Shown here: piece after piece, positions 45,979 through 57,853 of the stretch
How positions within the stretch are numbered: position 1 is the stretch's first letter
How the letters are laid out: each line of letters starts with the position of its first letter
Source: Diploscapter coronatus
Taxonomy: Eukaryota; Nematoda; Chromadorea; Rhabditida; Rhabditidae
Reading direction: 5' to 3'
Assembly: GCA_964036155.1 (NCBI GenBank)
Contig: OZ038423.1
Coordinates: 71,811,249 to 71,875,248, forward strand
Length of the DNA stretch: 64,000 nucleotides
Notes under the pieces: generated by a model
The model's input: only the letters and a program-made list of their open reading frames with translations
The model's database searches: none
What the model was told of the DNA's origin: nothing
Program-made: the position numbers and the translations under genes

Positions 45979-48900
45979 ATGCTGAGACGGGACTCGAATT
46001 GCTCGTTGAATTCGGCCTCGGACGATGTGATTCTGAACGACGAGTGTCTGTCGAAGGCACAGGCCCATTTCCACGAGGAAATCATCGACAGCATCAAGCT
46101 GGAAGAGGAACAACTGGAGGAAGACGATTGCAAAAATGTAAAGGACTTTATTGACTTTTGAAACTCGTATAAATTTTGGGCTAAAATACTAGATAAACAA
46201 ATGAATGAATATTACAATATTGTGAGCCAAACGGAATGTTAGTATAGCTTTCCTCTTTATCGAAATCATTTCGAATCAGAACTTTCTGAATTTCTCGAGA
46301 AGATCATAGAATTTTGATTTTGAAAACTTTTATTGATGAAAATACTTTCAGTTCGACCTGATCGATTCGAGCTTGGAATCGCATTCTCTGTCCCAGAATC
46401 ACAGACCACTCAATTCGTATCCTTCGCTTTATGGAAAATCCATTTCGGCTACCCCCTACCAGGTGATTTAGTTTCGTTTTTACTAGATCCAAAATTGCTT
46501 CTTCTCATTGACATCTTTTGAAGACAAGCTCTTGTAAAAAATTGTCTGATATATATGTTCAAATCTGCCCAATATTACCTGCTGAGGGACTCGTTCATTA
46601 CAATTTTGCTTTAATTTTTTGTTTAAAGTTAGATTTTTCAGAACACCGCCTCTCGAGTGATCCCCAGGAAGCGCTACATCATCATAGCTCCCTCCACAGC
46701 GAGTCCGTCTCTGTCAGGAATGACCTCCAGAAACTCGGCAGTTGTCAATTCGTCGTTTTCATCCCTTGGACAACAGCCAGTCAAGTCTTTTGTGAATGGA
46801 GAGAATACGAGTAACAATGTGAGTTTTTATTGTTTATTTTATTAAAATCTTTGAATTAAGCGTTTGAATATTCTTAACAAAGTGACTCTTTTTTGTTTTA
46901 TATCCATAGAATTCCTAGTCTGCATATCGCGAAGTCGAACATGTATAGAGACAAATGTTGATGATTTTTCCACGCAATTTATTTTTACTTCAGCTGTCAT
47001 CCTCGGTAGCGATCCGCGTCCCTCACGAAATCGACATTCACACGAGCAACATGCGGATGCAGACGTCGGCTTCGCAGAAATACATCTTGAAAATACCCAC
47101 CAAGAGGCAGGGAGCTACCACCAACACTATCAGGTCAAGATTTTGAACATTCGGATTTTTCGGAAAATCAGCTCGTTCCAATTTGCGAAGTGGTATGCTG
47201 GGAAAACAATGACTAAACCCCTATTACTTTCATTTACGTCACTTAATTTTTGAATTTTCCGAGTTTTTATTTTTGTTTCAAATCATTGAGTTGCAGTAAG
47301 TCAACTCCAACCTGTTTTCCAACATTCGCACCGATGCGGCGCACTGCAATTCCAAACGTTTCCGCTGTGAACAACGAACAGACACTTGGAGAGGACGCCA
47401 AATCAGCCATGTACAGAAGGACGCTGAGGACGACCAGTTACAAAATTACGGATCAGCAGAAGTATCAGTGAGTTTTTGGAAATTTCAAATATAGGATCTC
47501 GTTAGAGCAAGATATGCTAAATTTTATTATATTCTATAGAAACAAATCGTCCTATAAAATATGTTTTCTTCGTAAAATCACGTTTTTCATCGAGCTGTAA
47601 CAATTCTGTCACTAAAGAAAGACGTATTTCTTTCAGATACTCAAAACCCACTCCCTACTCCCGGAGCACCGTCCAATTCCCCCTGAACCGTCATATTATC
47701 TCGCCTCACGACGTAACCTTGTCTCCCTCCCCGATGCCAGCCTCCTCTGCACTTCGTCTGTCCTCAGGGCCGCTCACTTCAGGTACAGATATTTTGAAGT
47801 TTCGTCCTAGAATTTAATAGACCTAAAATAATAATAGAATCCAAGATTAAAGCTAACTTTGATTTCAAATTTACTATAAGTTTGATTTCAGCAAGGGGAT
47901 TGCGTCCTGCATCCATCAGTCAACAACAAGCACATACTGCTCCACCATCACCTAATTCGGCTGCGAAAGTCACTAAGCCGAAAGGAGGTAGAAATATATT
48001 CAATTTGAAAGAAAATGATTGGAACAATGGTTTTGATATGAGGGGGAAATAAAGGAAAATTGCTAGAGTTAGTACATAGGTTTGAATAGAGAAAGAACCA
48101 GTTCTAAATGATTAATTTCTAGTAAAATGCTCCGAATGTGGCTCTTATGCATACTCTCGTCCTCTGTTGATTAAACACATGTGGAAGGAACACGGCATTC
48201 AGGCGCCCATCATCCATAGGGCATTCGACAATCGGGAGGAATTGCAGGTTAAATTATTACACATTTTTTATTTTTAGATATTTTAAAACTACTTGAATGA
48301 TAATAATTCATACTCAAATACGAAATACACTTGTTTTACCTAAATCCTCTATTCAGCACGTACAAGTACGTGGTTTACGACTGATTGTTTATTTTTTTGA
48401 TAAAAATTTTAATTTGGAATCCTTCCAGATTTGGCTGGACTCCTTGAGACAAACCCACGCAGTTGAATTCGTCGTGTCTTCCGGGTCCAAAAAATGGGGC
48501 AGGGGATTGCAGGTTGAATTTAAAAAATTAGAACATGAGGAAAATGACATTTCTCAGGTTCACTACCTGACCTGTTCACGTAGCGGAGAGCAGAAGGAGC
48601 GTCCGAACAAGAAGTTCATTCGCCAACCGCGTCCTTCTATCAAATGTGGAAGGAACTGTATGGCCTATCTCAAGGTTTTTTTTTATTTTTAAAGGCAGCA
48701 TCAAAAATAGGAAAATGGGTATTTTAGTATTTTTATTTACAATTTGATTATTTCAGATCAAGCAAAACCCCACAGTTTCCACTCTTCAAATCGAGGGCTG
48801 CCTGCATCATTCCGGTCACGAAATCGATGCTCAGAATGTGGTTCTGGAAGATGAAGAGGTACTTTTTAGTAATAAGCAGACTTTTTATTTATGCAAATTT

Positions 48901-50201
48901 TCAGTTGAGAAAAATCGCCACGCTTTGCTACGAAATGAACAAGGACAAGAATTTGATGCTGAAGATGGAGAATATGAATAAGATTAGAAGTGGGTTTATT
49001 TCTCAATACTTTTTTTTATGAATTTACATACAGTGGTAGCCAAAAGTTTGGAGCAGTTATGACTTTTAATCCAATTTTGCGCACATACTATTTTCACTAA
49101 ACTGGAAATTCCTGCCAAGTTTCATTCAAATTGATTCGCGGAATTAAGCTTATTAAGGTGTATTCAAAGCCATAAATGTTCGAAACTTTTGACCGCCACT
49201 GCAGTTTCCTTGAAAAATATTTCTGGTTGAAAAGAATGTTATTCCCATTCTTATACAATTTAACTATGAAAATTTTCAGATGCCCTTGGTTATTCCGGTA
49301 GATTCCGACTTATGACTGACCAGGGACTTCTCAACAAATTGCCTGAATGGATTAGTGAAGTAAAGAGTTTGAAAAAAACAAATTAGAATAAATGTTCATT
49401 TTCAGTGGGAGAACTATAAGACGAATATGGACTTTGATTTCTATGAGCGAATTGAGGAGGAGAAGGCTGAAGAGAAATACGGCATGAATGGACAGGAACA
49501 GAACGACGAAGAGAACAATGAGCTGATCAAGACCGAGCCGGTGGATGAGGTAATTGAAATTTTTTACTTATCTTCAAAATAATATCTCTTTAACTTTGAG
49601 GTATTCGCAACAAGGAATTTTTGACAAAATGCATTGAATGATAATTTCTGCTAAGCTTTCAATATTAGAGCGTAATGTGTGAAGTATCAGGCTTATAGTT
49701 CAAGCTTATTTCTCTCATTATTTATCCTTATAAAGTGAGTTGTGCAAATCGTAAATATTCCTAATTTCATCTGACTTAGAAATAAGTATTTTACACATTG
49801 CAATAGTTTAGGAAATAAAATAAATATAATAAATTGGAATATTTATATTTTGAGCTGGACTACTGCATGGACGAGCTGAACAGTCTACCCCTACCAGACA
49901 TCAACGAGCACATTGGTCTGTTCGATGCGGAACTCGACGGCATCGCCTTCAGCGACCACAATGCGTTCGACGATCTGCTGGGAGATGATTTGGTTGGTTT
50001 TTAGTCTATTTAATGGAAATTTGATCGTTAATTTTTTATTTATTTAAAATGTTCAAGTTTGGTATGTATAAAAATCGAATTTTCTGAGAAATTTCGCTAT
50101 TTTTAAAATTAAATTTGAAAATTTTCTAGTTCCTGAGCAGTTCCCTTTCATCGCCCCTGCCGGATGATACAGATTTCACTGGCGAATTTAAACCTGAATA
50201 A
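45979..50201 (+). CDS. C2H2 plus FAR1-like zinc-finger protein (648 aa)
   Basis: Likely nuclear DNA-binding protein. Sixteen exons join in phase: 45979-46137, 46352-46462, 46642-46818, 46994-47133, 47297-47467, 47637-47782, 47892-47987, 48123-48247, 48429-48512, 48558-48674, 48757-48858, 48905-48989, 49280-49359, 49406-49549, 49855-49992, 50130-50201. The first 330 residues are Ser/Thr/Pro-rich and look disordered. One C2H2 finger is at C336-x2-C339-x12-H352-x4-H357. It is followed by a module with C409 (LTCSRSG), C433/C437 ([11 protein letters not shown]) and H459/H463 (CLHHSGHEI), the pattern of FAR1/WRKY-GCM1-type zinc domains related to Mutator-like transposase N termini. The C-terminal 130 residues are strongly acidic ([14 protein letters not shown] and a DDLLGDDL end), fitting an activation region. 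The exon at 49855 uses a TTTTGAG acceptor. Specific orthologue not known to me. Confidence 0.8.
49031..49201. mobile_element. Mariner-like MITE in zinc-finger gene intron 12
   Basis: Terminal inverted repeats CAGTGGTAGCCAAAAGTTT (49031-49049) and the reverse complement of 49183-49201 (CAGTGGCGGTCAAAAGTTT) match at 16 of 19. CAGTGG at the tip followed by AAAAGTTT is the signature of Tc1/mariner-class ends. The left flank is TA; the right flank is CA, so one target-site copy has mutated. No transposase inside its 171 bp, so it is non-autonomous. Confidence 0.8.
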
Positions 50202-50899
50202 TAGATTCATCATATGGGAAAGGTAAGAATTTGTTTATTTCATTATTTTATCTAGCTCTACTCTCTCTTAATAGGGTCACTTGTTGCAGGGCTAGTTTTA
50301 GTCTAAATTCGTTCAGATCTTATTCATTTTACTGTTTCATATATAGTAGATTACTAGTTTTACATTAATTGCCTTAGATTGTTAGAACCAGGCTCATTTT
50401 ATCGTTAATTAGAGTTTATTATTTTAAGGATTCGTTTTTTCTTGTTGTTATTTTACTTTTTCTTTTAAAATCCTGGAATAGGGCAAGCGAGGTTTTCTAA
50501 ATCAGAAATTTTTAGCCAAGGCTAATCGTGTGATGTTTACGTTTTTAGAGTTTAAAGGTGATGAGATATTTCGTAGTTGTTAGTTTTTTAAATCTAAACT
50601 GAAGGATATTTTCTAAATTCTCAGTTTTGTTAAACTTTACCATTTATTTATGTTTTAAACGTGCTCATTAATGATACCGCCGATAGATTTTACCTTTCGA
50701 TTCTTTGTTTATTTCTAGAATTTTTAGGATTTCTATTTTATTATCTAGCTCCGTAATATCTAATTTTATTATGAGGCTCTCCCGTAAAGATCGTCAATTT
50801 TATCTTATCTCAAGTTTCGAAATCTTCAAGGATTTTGTGAAACATACGTAACACTTATCCACATATATGATATATAATTATTTTATTTCTCTTTCAACA

Positions 50900-50905
50900 A
50901 ATAAA
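50900..50905 (+). terminator. Poly(A) signal AATAAA
   Basis: A canonical AATAAA about 700 bases after the zinc-finger gene stop codon, in an AT-rich 3' UTR-like stretch with no gene between. A plausible 3' end of that mRNA. Confidence 0.45.
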
Positions 50906-53900
50906 GTTGATCGACCTCAAATTTGTCTTGCTGTTTTCACGACGAGAGTGTAATGCTTGTCGCAAATCGCGATTGAACAGAGAAATTGATATCTTTGACG
51001 CCAATCGACTATAGCCAGCTAATCCATAGCTTAGCTGGCAGAGAACTACATTTTTGGGTCGGCCCAGTTCCGATTCTTACTCGAAGACAGAATTTTGTCA
51101 ATATTCACTAATCATATCGAACACCGTAATAACTCTTAGTGCATCTAGTCTAGCTGATGGTTGAGATGAAGCAAATGAGAAGAAATGATGAGATTGATTG
51201 TAAAATCACAAACCCCTTTGATTTATCCCACAATTTGTCTTGTCTCATCAAATCTGACTATCATAAATCTGATTTTTCAGCAGAATTATATTTTTACTAT
51301 AGTCCCAATTAAAACCTATTAGTCCCATACATTCGCGATATTTTCCTATACTTTTAGAATTCTTTTCAAGAGACGTTCTCTAGCGAATTTCGAATTCAAT
51401 TGAGATTGAGAACCTTCATTAGGGGTTCAAATTAGGGCTGAGGCGATATTTTTGCAGTAGATAAATTATGAGAAAGGGGAAAGCTGCCGAGCATTTCATG
51501 AGAAGAAGCATAACTTGGCCAACCGGCTCACGTAATTTCTTATGCTTGTTAGTGAAAGACGAGACGTCTTCTCGCTGCGCAGGAAAAGCGCAAAGAAACG
51601 AACCGAAAGCTGGCGTATATTCCCGTATTTTAGCTACTAACGCATTTTTGTATCTTGATGTTATTATTCCCTATAGATTTATTTTTCACGTCATTTACAG
51701 ACTGGATTTTATTTTTCGTATTTTATTACCTTATTTTTACACCTCGTCTTTGCTTCCAACTTTTGTCCGCATGAATTTTTGATAGGTGTGTAGAAAATAG
51801 AGACAAAGGAAATGCTAACTGATCCTTCGACTTTAGTTAACTCATTGTAGTAAAAATTAACATTTTTCATTTTAGGTTTTAGAGATAAGCCTAAATCACG
51901 CAAATATTATCTAAATCATACCTACCAATAAAATGGATTTTTATTTTAAGGCTAAAAAATCTAAACCAAGTAATATGTAGATGCTAGAGTTTTACCTAGG
52001 CCCTCACCTTACTTTATGATATTCGACATCCAAAGCCAATTCTTCCATTTCTTATTCCGTGCCTGCAGCCTAGCAATAGGTCTATTTCTGCTCATTTCTA
52101 TTTCCCATTTTCTAGTTCGTTTTGCCAGTTTCATATCTAATGGCCTGAGGCATATTTCTCCGTATTTCTTATTTCTCATATACCGGCACTCATTGCATTT
52201 CAGTTCTTTCACTTTGCACATTTAAAATTGCTCGATTCTTCGCGCTTCCTTTTCTCATTGATATTTGTAAAACTCATCGTCATTTTGTTCTAAATTTCAC
52301 CGATATTAGGAAAAATGAACAAAATGCAATTTGAATTTTATGCAATTAAAAATAATATTTATTTCAAGAAGCCAATTCTAACCACCTGCTCTCATTTTTT
52401 TTAAAAATAATTTTCCAAGACTAATTTCTCTTACCTTAGTTTTCCCCATTTCTCATCCTGTCTTCATCCCGCATGTCTCCATGTCGCCATCTATTCCCTC
52501 TTCGATTTATCTTCCCTCAATTTTTGGCATTCCCATAATTTTTACTTTCTTTGTTCTTGAATGATTCCTTCCTTTTTCTAAGCTTCTGATGCATTTCATA
52601 ATCCCCAGTTGAAGGCAGTGGGAACGTCTTTTTGAAAAGCTCTGAATTGCGTAGGGTTAAGCCAAAATGGATCGACTAAAATTTTGATACCTGTTACTTT
52701 TATTAGTATCTTTCGAACTTCAGCCTCTCAAGTTCGAACTTTAATTATATGATATCGAGCCTTCAGATTCCTACTACTTTATATCCATGCTCTTGACTTC
52801 TTTCCAATTTTCCTTGTTATACACTTTTCCTTAAGTTCGTCAGTTTTTGGGATGATATAATTCTGATGGAAATTGGATGAACCATCTAGAAGTCTAACTT
52901 CCCCCCTCCAATCTCAATTTTCATTCCCTTGCCATTTTTGGTCTTCCCATCTAATGCCCCTCGAATTTGGCGAGTGTCGTATCTCGGCCAGCATCTTTTC
53001 CGCCGTCAATCGCGAGCCCCCTTCTGCCATTTTTCTCCTTTCCATCAAATTGATCCGCTTTTGTGTTTCATTGCTTTCCACGTTGAGGATTGTTTGCTTC
53101 AATTTCATTCGCGCGAGCTTCACAAAGTTCGTGTTTATGCAGGCAGATTTCGGGCGCAGAGATGCTTTTCATTGACACTTGACGAGCCTAATTAGAGAAT
53201 TTATGGCAAGAGGTTGCAAAACACTGAATATGAAAAATGAGAGACCTTTAAATAACTTGTTTGAATAGATAATAACTTATCCGATAACGTTTTGGAATTG
53301 CACAAATAGACCCGTTGAACACGGTCTGCAATATTTTACGAACAATAATTTTTCTGGATCATCTAATGGATGCCAACACATGTTAGCTAGCCATTGAAAT
53401 TTGCAGATTTATATCCCAGAATAAGGAGGGCACGGATTGAATTAACATAGCCCTTGCTTAATTAACATAAGTTTATTAATGAACGCGTTTTGGGTTAGCG
53501 ACAATCTTGTCTTTCTTTCGCTTCTCCTTCCGCCTCTCCCCCGTCTCTACCAAACATGGATGGCTCCTGTGGGACCGAGCCTTTGTGGGTCTGATTAGAT
53601 TTCGCGGGAACAGAGTCTCTGCAGAGCTTTCCTGCCAGCCACTGGGCTTTACCCATTTTTCAGTTCGGTTTATTTTCCAAGCCAACCCCCCTATTCTTTC
53701 CATTTCAATCCAAGCCAGTTTATCGTGTATCCGAGTAAATTCAATCAGAACCCTATGAAAAGAATATACAACTCTGATGGGGAGATATTTACGGAATTCA
53801 TTCATCATATCTGAGCCATAGATGAACAGAGTTGCATTTATTTCGAAGGTATTTTGAGTTTTTTGTTTAGAATTTTAACAAAATCCATTTCTGTCTTCTA

Positions 53901-55394
53901 GAATTTTCAAATTAGCTCTTTGGCCATTTGTAACCAAGCAAGCATCCTTCAGGCCAGGTCTGAATTGAGCTCTAAGATGGAAGAAAGTTTTGACCTTCAA
54001 TAAAGATCTAACTTCCACCATCATTGACCCAATTTCACATTTATATTTTGCAAATCTGACACTTTCGAAACACTGCTACCCCCTCTGGTCCAAAATATTC
54101 GACTCTAAAAATAGTACCCTGAGTTCTGAATTCAAAATTTTCAATATCTAGTCTCAGACCAACCTCATCATCTCCATCGCAAGCCTGATAAATTATATAA
54201 ATTATCGAATCATAGCTCTATTTCTAACCCTATGAATTGCATGATTGGCTCTATTAGGCTGCGAAGAAGAAAATGTGAGAATCCCGAAGAAGGTTTATGA
54301 GCAGAAGTAGGCAAATATTTCATGTGGTTGCGTGAGAGAGATTCGATTCTAGCGGAATACCTAAAAAGGGTACAGCTTGTACGAGGAAAATGGGGATTGT
54401 GTCCAGGTGGTCGGAAGATGATTTGTACGAATTGGGATATTTTGGAGTTTTTTGTGTTTTTGAAATTCTTTGCTCTTGATTGACACTTTGTCTTTGATGT
54501 TCACTTAAAGTTGATTTTTTGGCCTTTGGCATTCACTTTCAATATTTTTCCTCAAGGATCTGCCTTTTATTCTGCTTTATCTTTAAGATTTCACAAATAT
54601 GAATCTTTATCATTGATTTTAATTTAAAAAAAACATTCTTCGAGACTATTTACCTATGGTTTCATCTTAGCGGTCTTAAAAATAGCTTTTTCTTCAATAT
54701 CGTCTTTGTCCTCGTTTTTTTTCTGAATCACAAAACCAATTTCTTGACCATTCCAATTTCAGCAGTAGCTAGTATGTACGTCCTTCAACATATCGAATCC
54801 ATGCCTTAATCTCGGATTTCATTCATTTCCCCCTCGTTTTTCTAGGGCATTTGCAGCTTTATCTCCCTGCCTTCTCCTGTCATGTTTGTGTTTGAGTCCG
54901 CGAGCCTTGCAACGAATCTCTGATGGCCACAGAGTCCTACCCCGTCTAAGATTTCAATCCACATTCTTTCAATTAAGGAATTCGGGCCCTATGACTATTT
55001 TACGTATCGATTTTAGTTTTTAATATGATGAAGTAAACTCGTTTTCTGTTAGCCTTAGTAGATCTGTATCATATTCGGATTTTATGATCTTCACTTTAGC
55101 ATTAGATGGTTGGTTACGAAATTTATAAAATGTGCCTTGAAGAGCTTCCTGATTCTAGCAAAAGTTTCTAGCTTTACTCATCTTATTTATTTTCCGTTAA
55201 TTTTCAAAGTGTCACAAATTATCCATTCCTTCCATTCGTCGCTTGAAATCGAACACTTTTTGAAACTATTACACTCCCCGAGGATTTTCGTCGAAAGTTT
55301 CTCGTTTTACTTCGAAAATTCTCGGCTTCGTCATTTTGTAACGCATTTTTGTTATGATTTTCACGGTGGTTTCAGTAATTTTCGAAATTTTCAG
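50906..55394. other. Intergenic, no supported gene
   Basis: About 4.5 kb of AT-rich and pyrimidine-rich DNA. The open frames at 52873-53195 and 53476-53808 overlap on both strands in GC-richer patches but lack splice partners, signal peptides or recognisable domains. Nothing else is seen. The end should hold the promoter of the first Ly6-like gene. Confidence 0.5.
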
Positions 55395-55492
55395 TCGAAT
55401 CCCACCCATTGGATTCTCTCGGTTTGAATCGTGTGGCCCCTCTGCGGGCCGAGCAGAGAGGCCGTGACGGCTTTCTTCCGGGTCCGAACTGG

Positions 55493-56747
55493 ATGTTAAG
55501 TTTATTCTGTAAGAGATATTTTCTCATTTCTATCGATCTATTTTAATTTTCAGGTCTAAGAGCGGTATTTCTTCTAATTTTGTTTGATGTTTTGAAATCG
55601 ACTACGGGTGAATTCGAAATTGATACGAAGAGAGGCAAGGTGAGGATGAATATTAACAAATTTGTGCATAAAAGCTATAAAGTAAAGTTTTAAAATATGC
55701 ATATTTTGACTCATTCGTTCAAGATATACTTAATTTTTAAATTTTAGGTCGAATGCGTGCAATGCGTACAATTATGGCGATCCGCTTCATCCCAGAAGGA
55801 GTCTCGATCCTGCGGTCCGCATGCTTCAACCTGTAGAGGAAACGCTTGCTTTATGAGTAAGTAAAGTTGTGCTAAAGATCAATAAATCGAAATTTTCAGA
55901 GCAATTCAAACACACCCCCGTGTATCAATTCGCCTCAGGCTGTATTCATCTTGAAGATTGGCAGTTAAATCAATTAGAGGTTTATTTTTCAAATATGTTT
56001 TTTATTATTTTTAAAATTCAGATAAACAGAAGATATCTCGAAACGAGAATGACGCGATTTGGAGCGATACTTCTTTGTGAGGACACTTTTAACCAAACTA
56101 CCTGTATTTGCAATAGGTAGCTTTTATTTTAGTGGTGTAAATTGACACTCAGATATAGATGAATATATCACTCACATACATATTGGCATACAATTCAACT
56201 ATAACACTAAATACAGTTTACAGCTAAATTGTACAAGTTTTAGACGCGATCGGTGCAACTCTATTCATACTCGTGCTCCCTACACGACCATGGCGGAAGG
56301 TCTCTACCAAGGCGTCATCGACTTTGACGGTATTATCGGGGAAATCGATCCTAGGTTAGTTATATAAAATTGGTCGATCTGAAAATCTGCTCCATTGCTA
56401 GATGTGTTAATAATGTTACTCTTTTAACTTAACAATGGAGCAGATCTTACATGATCAATGTAGTGATTAGAGATTCTTTTGGTGTAGGATGGTGGACTAA
56501 GAACAATATTTATTTGAGGATGATATAAAGTGATAGGAATAGTGGAAGTCGTTTACCATGCCAATAAAAATTACAAATCCTTCGAAATTATTCGTCTAAT
56601 TTAATTATATTATTTTTCAGATATTTGGAAGTAATGTCCGGATATCGATATCGATTCAGTCCAAACGGCTCAACTCCTCTTTGCTCGTATTGTCAATTTT
56701 CGTTCATTTTATTTCTACTTTTCATTTTATTAAGGCATCATTTTTAA
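55493..56747 (+). CDS. Ly6/uPAR-like GPI-anchored protein (207 aa)
   Basis: Secreted, probably cell-surface three-finger protein. Exons 55493-55508, 55554-55639, 55748-55856, 55900-55979, 56022-56116, 56244-56354 and 56621-56747 join in phase. Signal peptide MLSLFCLRAVFLLILFDVL. The mature domain has exactly ten cysteines in Ly6 order: VECVQC, RSCGP, STC, NACF, SGC, LLCED, TCIC and a closing DRCN (C133-N134). The last exon adds a short stalk with two further Cys, then a hydrophobic tail FSFILFLLFILL ending RHHF, fitting a GPI-attachment signal or a TM anchor. A TTTTCAG acceptor ends at 55394, giving a 98-base 5' UTR. Ligand and function unknown; relatives modulate receptors and channels. Confidence 0.82.
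56385..56445. repeat. Small inverted repeat in a Ly6 gene intron
   Basis: ATCTGCTCCATTG at 56385-56397 is perfectly complementary to 56433-56445. The 35-base loop contains a further GTTAA/TTAAC pair. It lies in the intron 56355-56620 and could form a small hairpin in the pre-mRNA. Confidence 0.75.
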
Positions 56748-57853
56748 ATATTAAAAATCTCACAAGATACAATAAAAGTGAAATTTCGACTGTGCTTAAA
56801 GCATCATCATCGGGTATGAAAGTTTTAGGAGAGAAAACCAAAGTTGTCATAAAAGGCTATTTGGATATGCCGCGACGCTGCGACTTCTCGACGTGACGTT
56901 GACGCGGCATGTTCTTGAAAATGTCGTGGCGTATTTTAGAGGCACAATTGATCTGGAAATGTCTCAACATTCAAAGATCAAATATGCTTTTAAAATACGC
57001 TTCGACGTTTTCAGAAACACGTCGGGAAGTCGCAACGTCTCGATAAATTCAAGCTGTCAATAAAATTAGAGCATGAAATTAGACGAATACTGGGATTTAG
57101 CTAGACACGCGACTAGGAATGAGCAATTTGAAGTTGGAATTGAAGGATGATGCATGAAGATACACATGCATGCATGCATACAACTACTGGTCATTTTTAG
57201 AGAATATCGAGAATTTGAGAATTCTGCGAGATTAATTTCTAGGAAAAATCTGGAATTAATTAGGCTGTTTCCTGCAATTTTTACCAATTCACAATGGTCA
57301 CTATTTGTAACATATTCCAGGACTTTTAGGGATAATAAATGTAAGGAAAAGAAAAAAATGCTGAATTTCAACATTCTAGCAATGTTCAGTAGTTTTAAAA
57401 TCGTAAAAATACAGGAAACATTTTTAGGCCAAACCCACAAAACCCCGCAGAATTTTCACAATCTCAATACACAGGAACAGAAGAATATACCCGATTTTGT
57501 ATAACAACAATATCAATCAACACAATACACCATTTGAAATGTATTCGAAATGACAAGATTCTTGAGAGGAGTTATGTGTTTTTGGCGACTGTAACATCCA
57601 TTTTCATGCATATCAAATCTGCCTATCAAGCCACACCTATATCAAATTATCAATAAAAAGACAATAGATATGCAGATTTGAGACGACACGTTCATAGGAC
57701 GGAATGTAATGGGGAAATTGTAGAATCACAGGGTTGGGAAATCATATCAGAGAAGTCGGATAAATATTATAATCATTTAAAACATGCTCTATGACTAGAT
57801 TTTTAGAAATGGAACATATTTTAAACGAACAGGATATTTATCCCTGTCGAAAT
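56748..57853. other. Convergent intergenic region between the Ly6-like genes
   Basis: Holds both 3' ends and the inverted-repeat element at 56871-57042. A run of alternating GCAT occurs near 57165-57180. No gene seen. Confidence 0.6.
56871..57042. mobile_element. Inverted-repeat element, MITE-like
   Basis: CGACGCTGCGACTTCTCGACGTG near 56873-56895 matches the reverse complement of 57018-57040 (two mismatches). An inner pair, GCGTATTTTA near 56929 and TAAAATACGC near 56991, extends the fold. The left arm carries an extra insert of about 18 bases containing its own ATGCCGCG/CGCGGCAT palindrome (56867-56910). GC-rich arms in an AT-rich setting suggest an inserted element. No target-site duplication was identified. 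Confidence 0.65.

Noticed and set aside
53476..53808. Long open frames on both strands in a GC-richer patch
   Set aside because: Mirror-image open frames without splice signals or domains; treated as composition effects.
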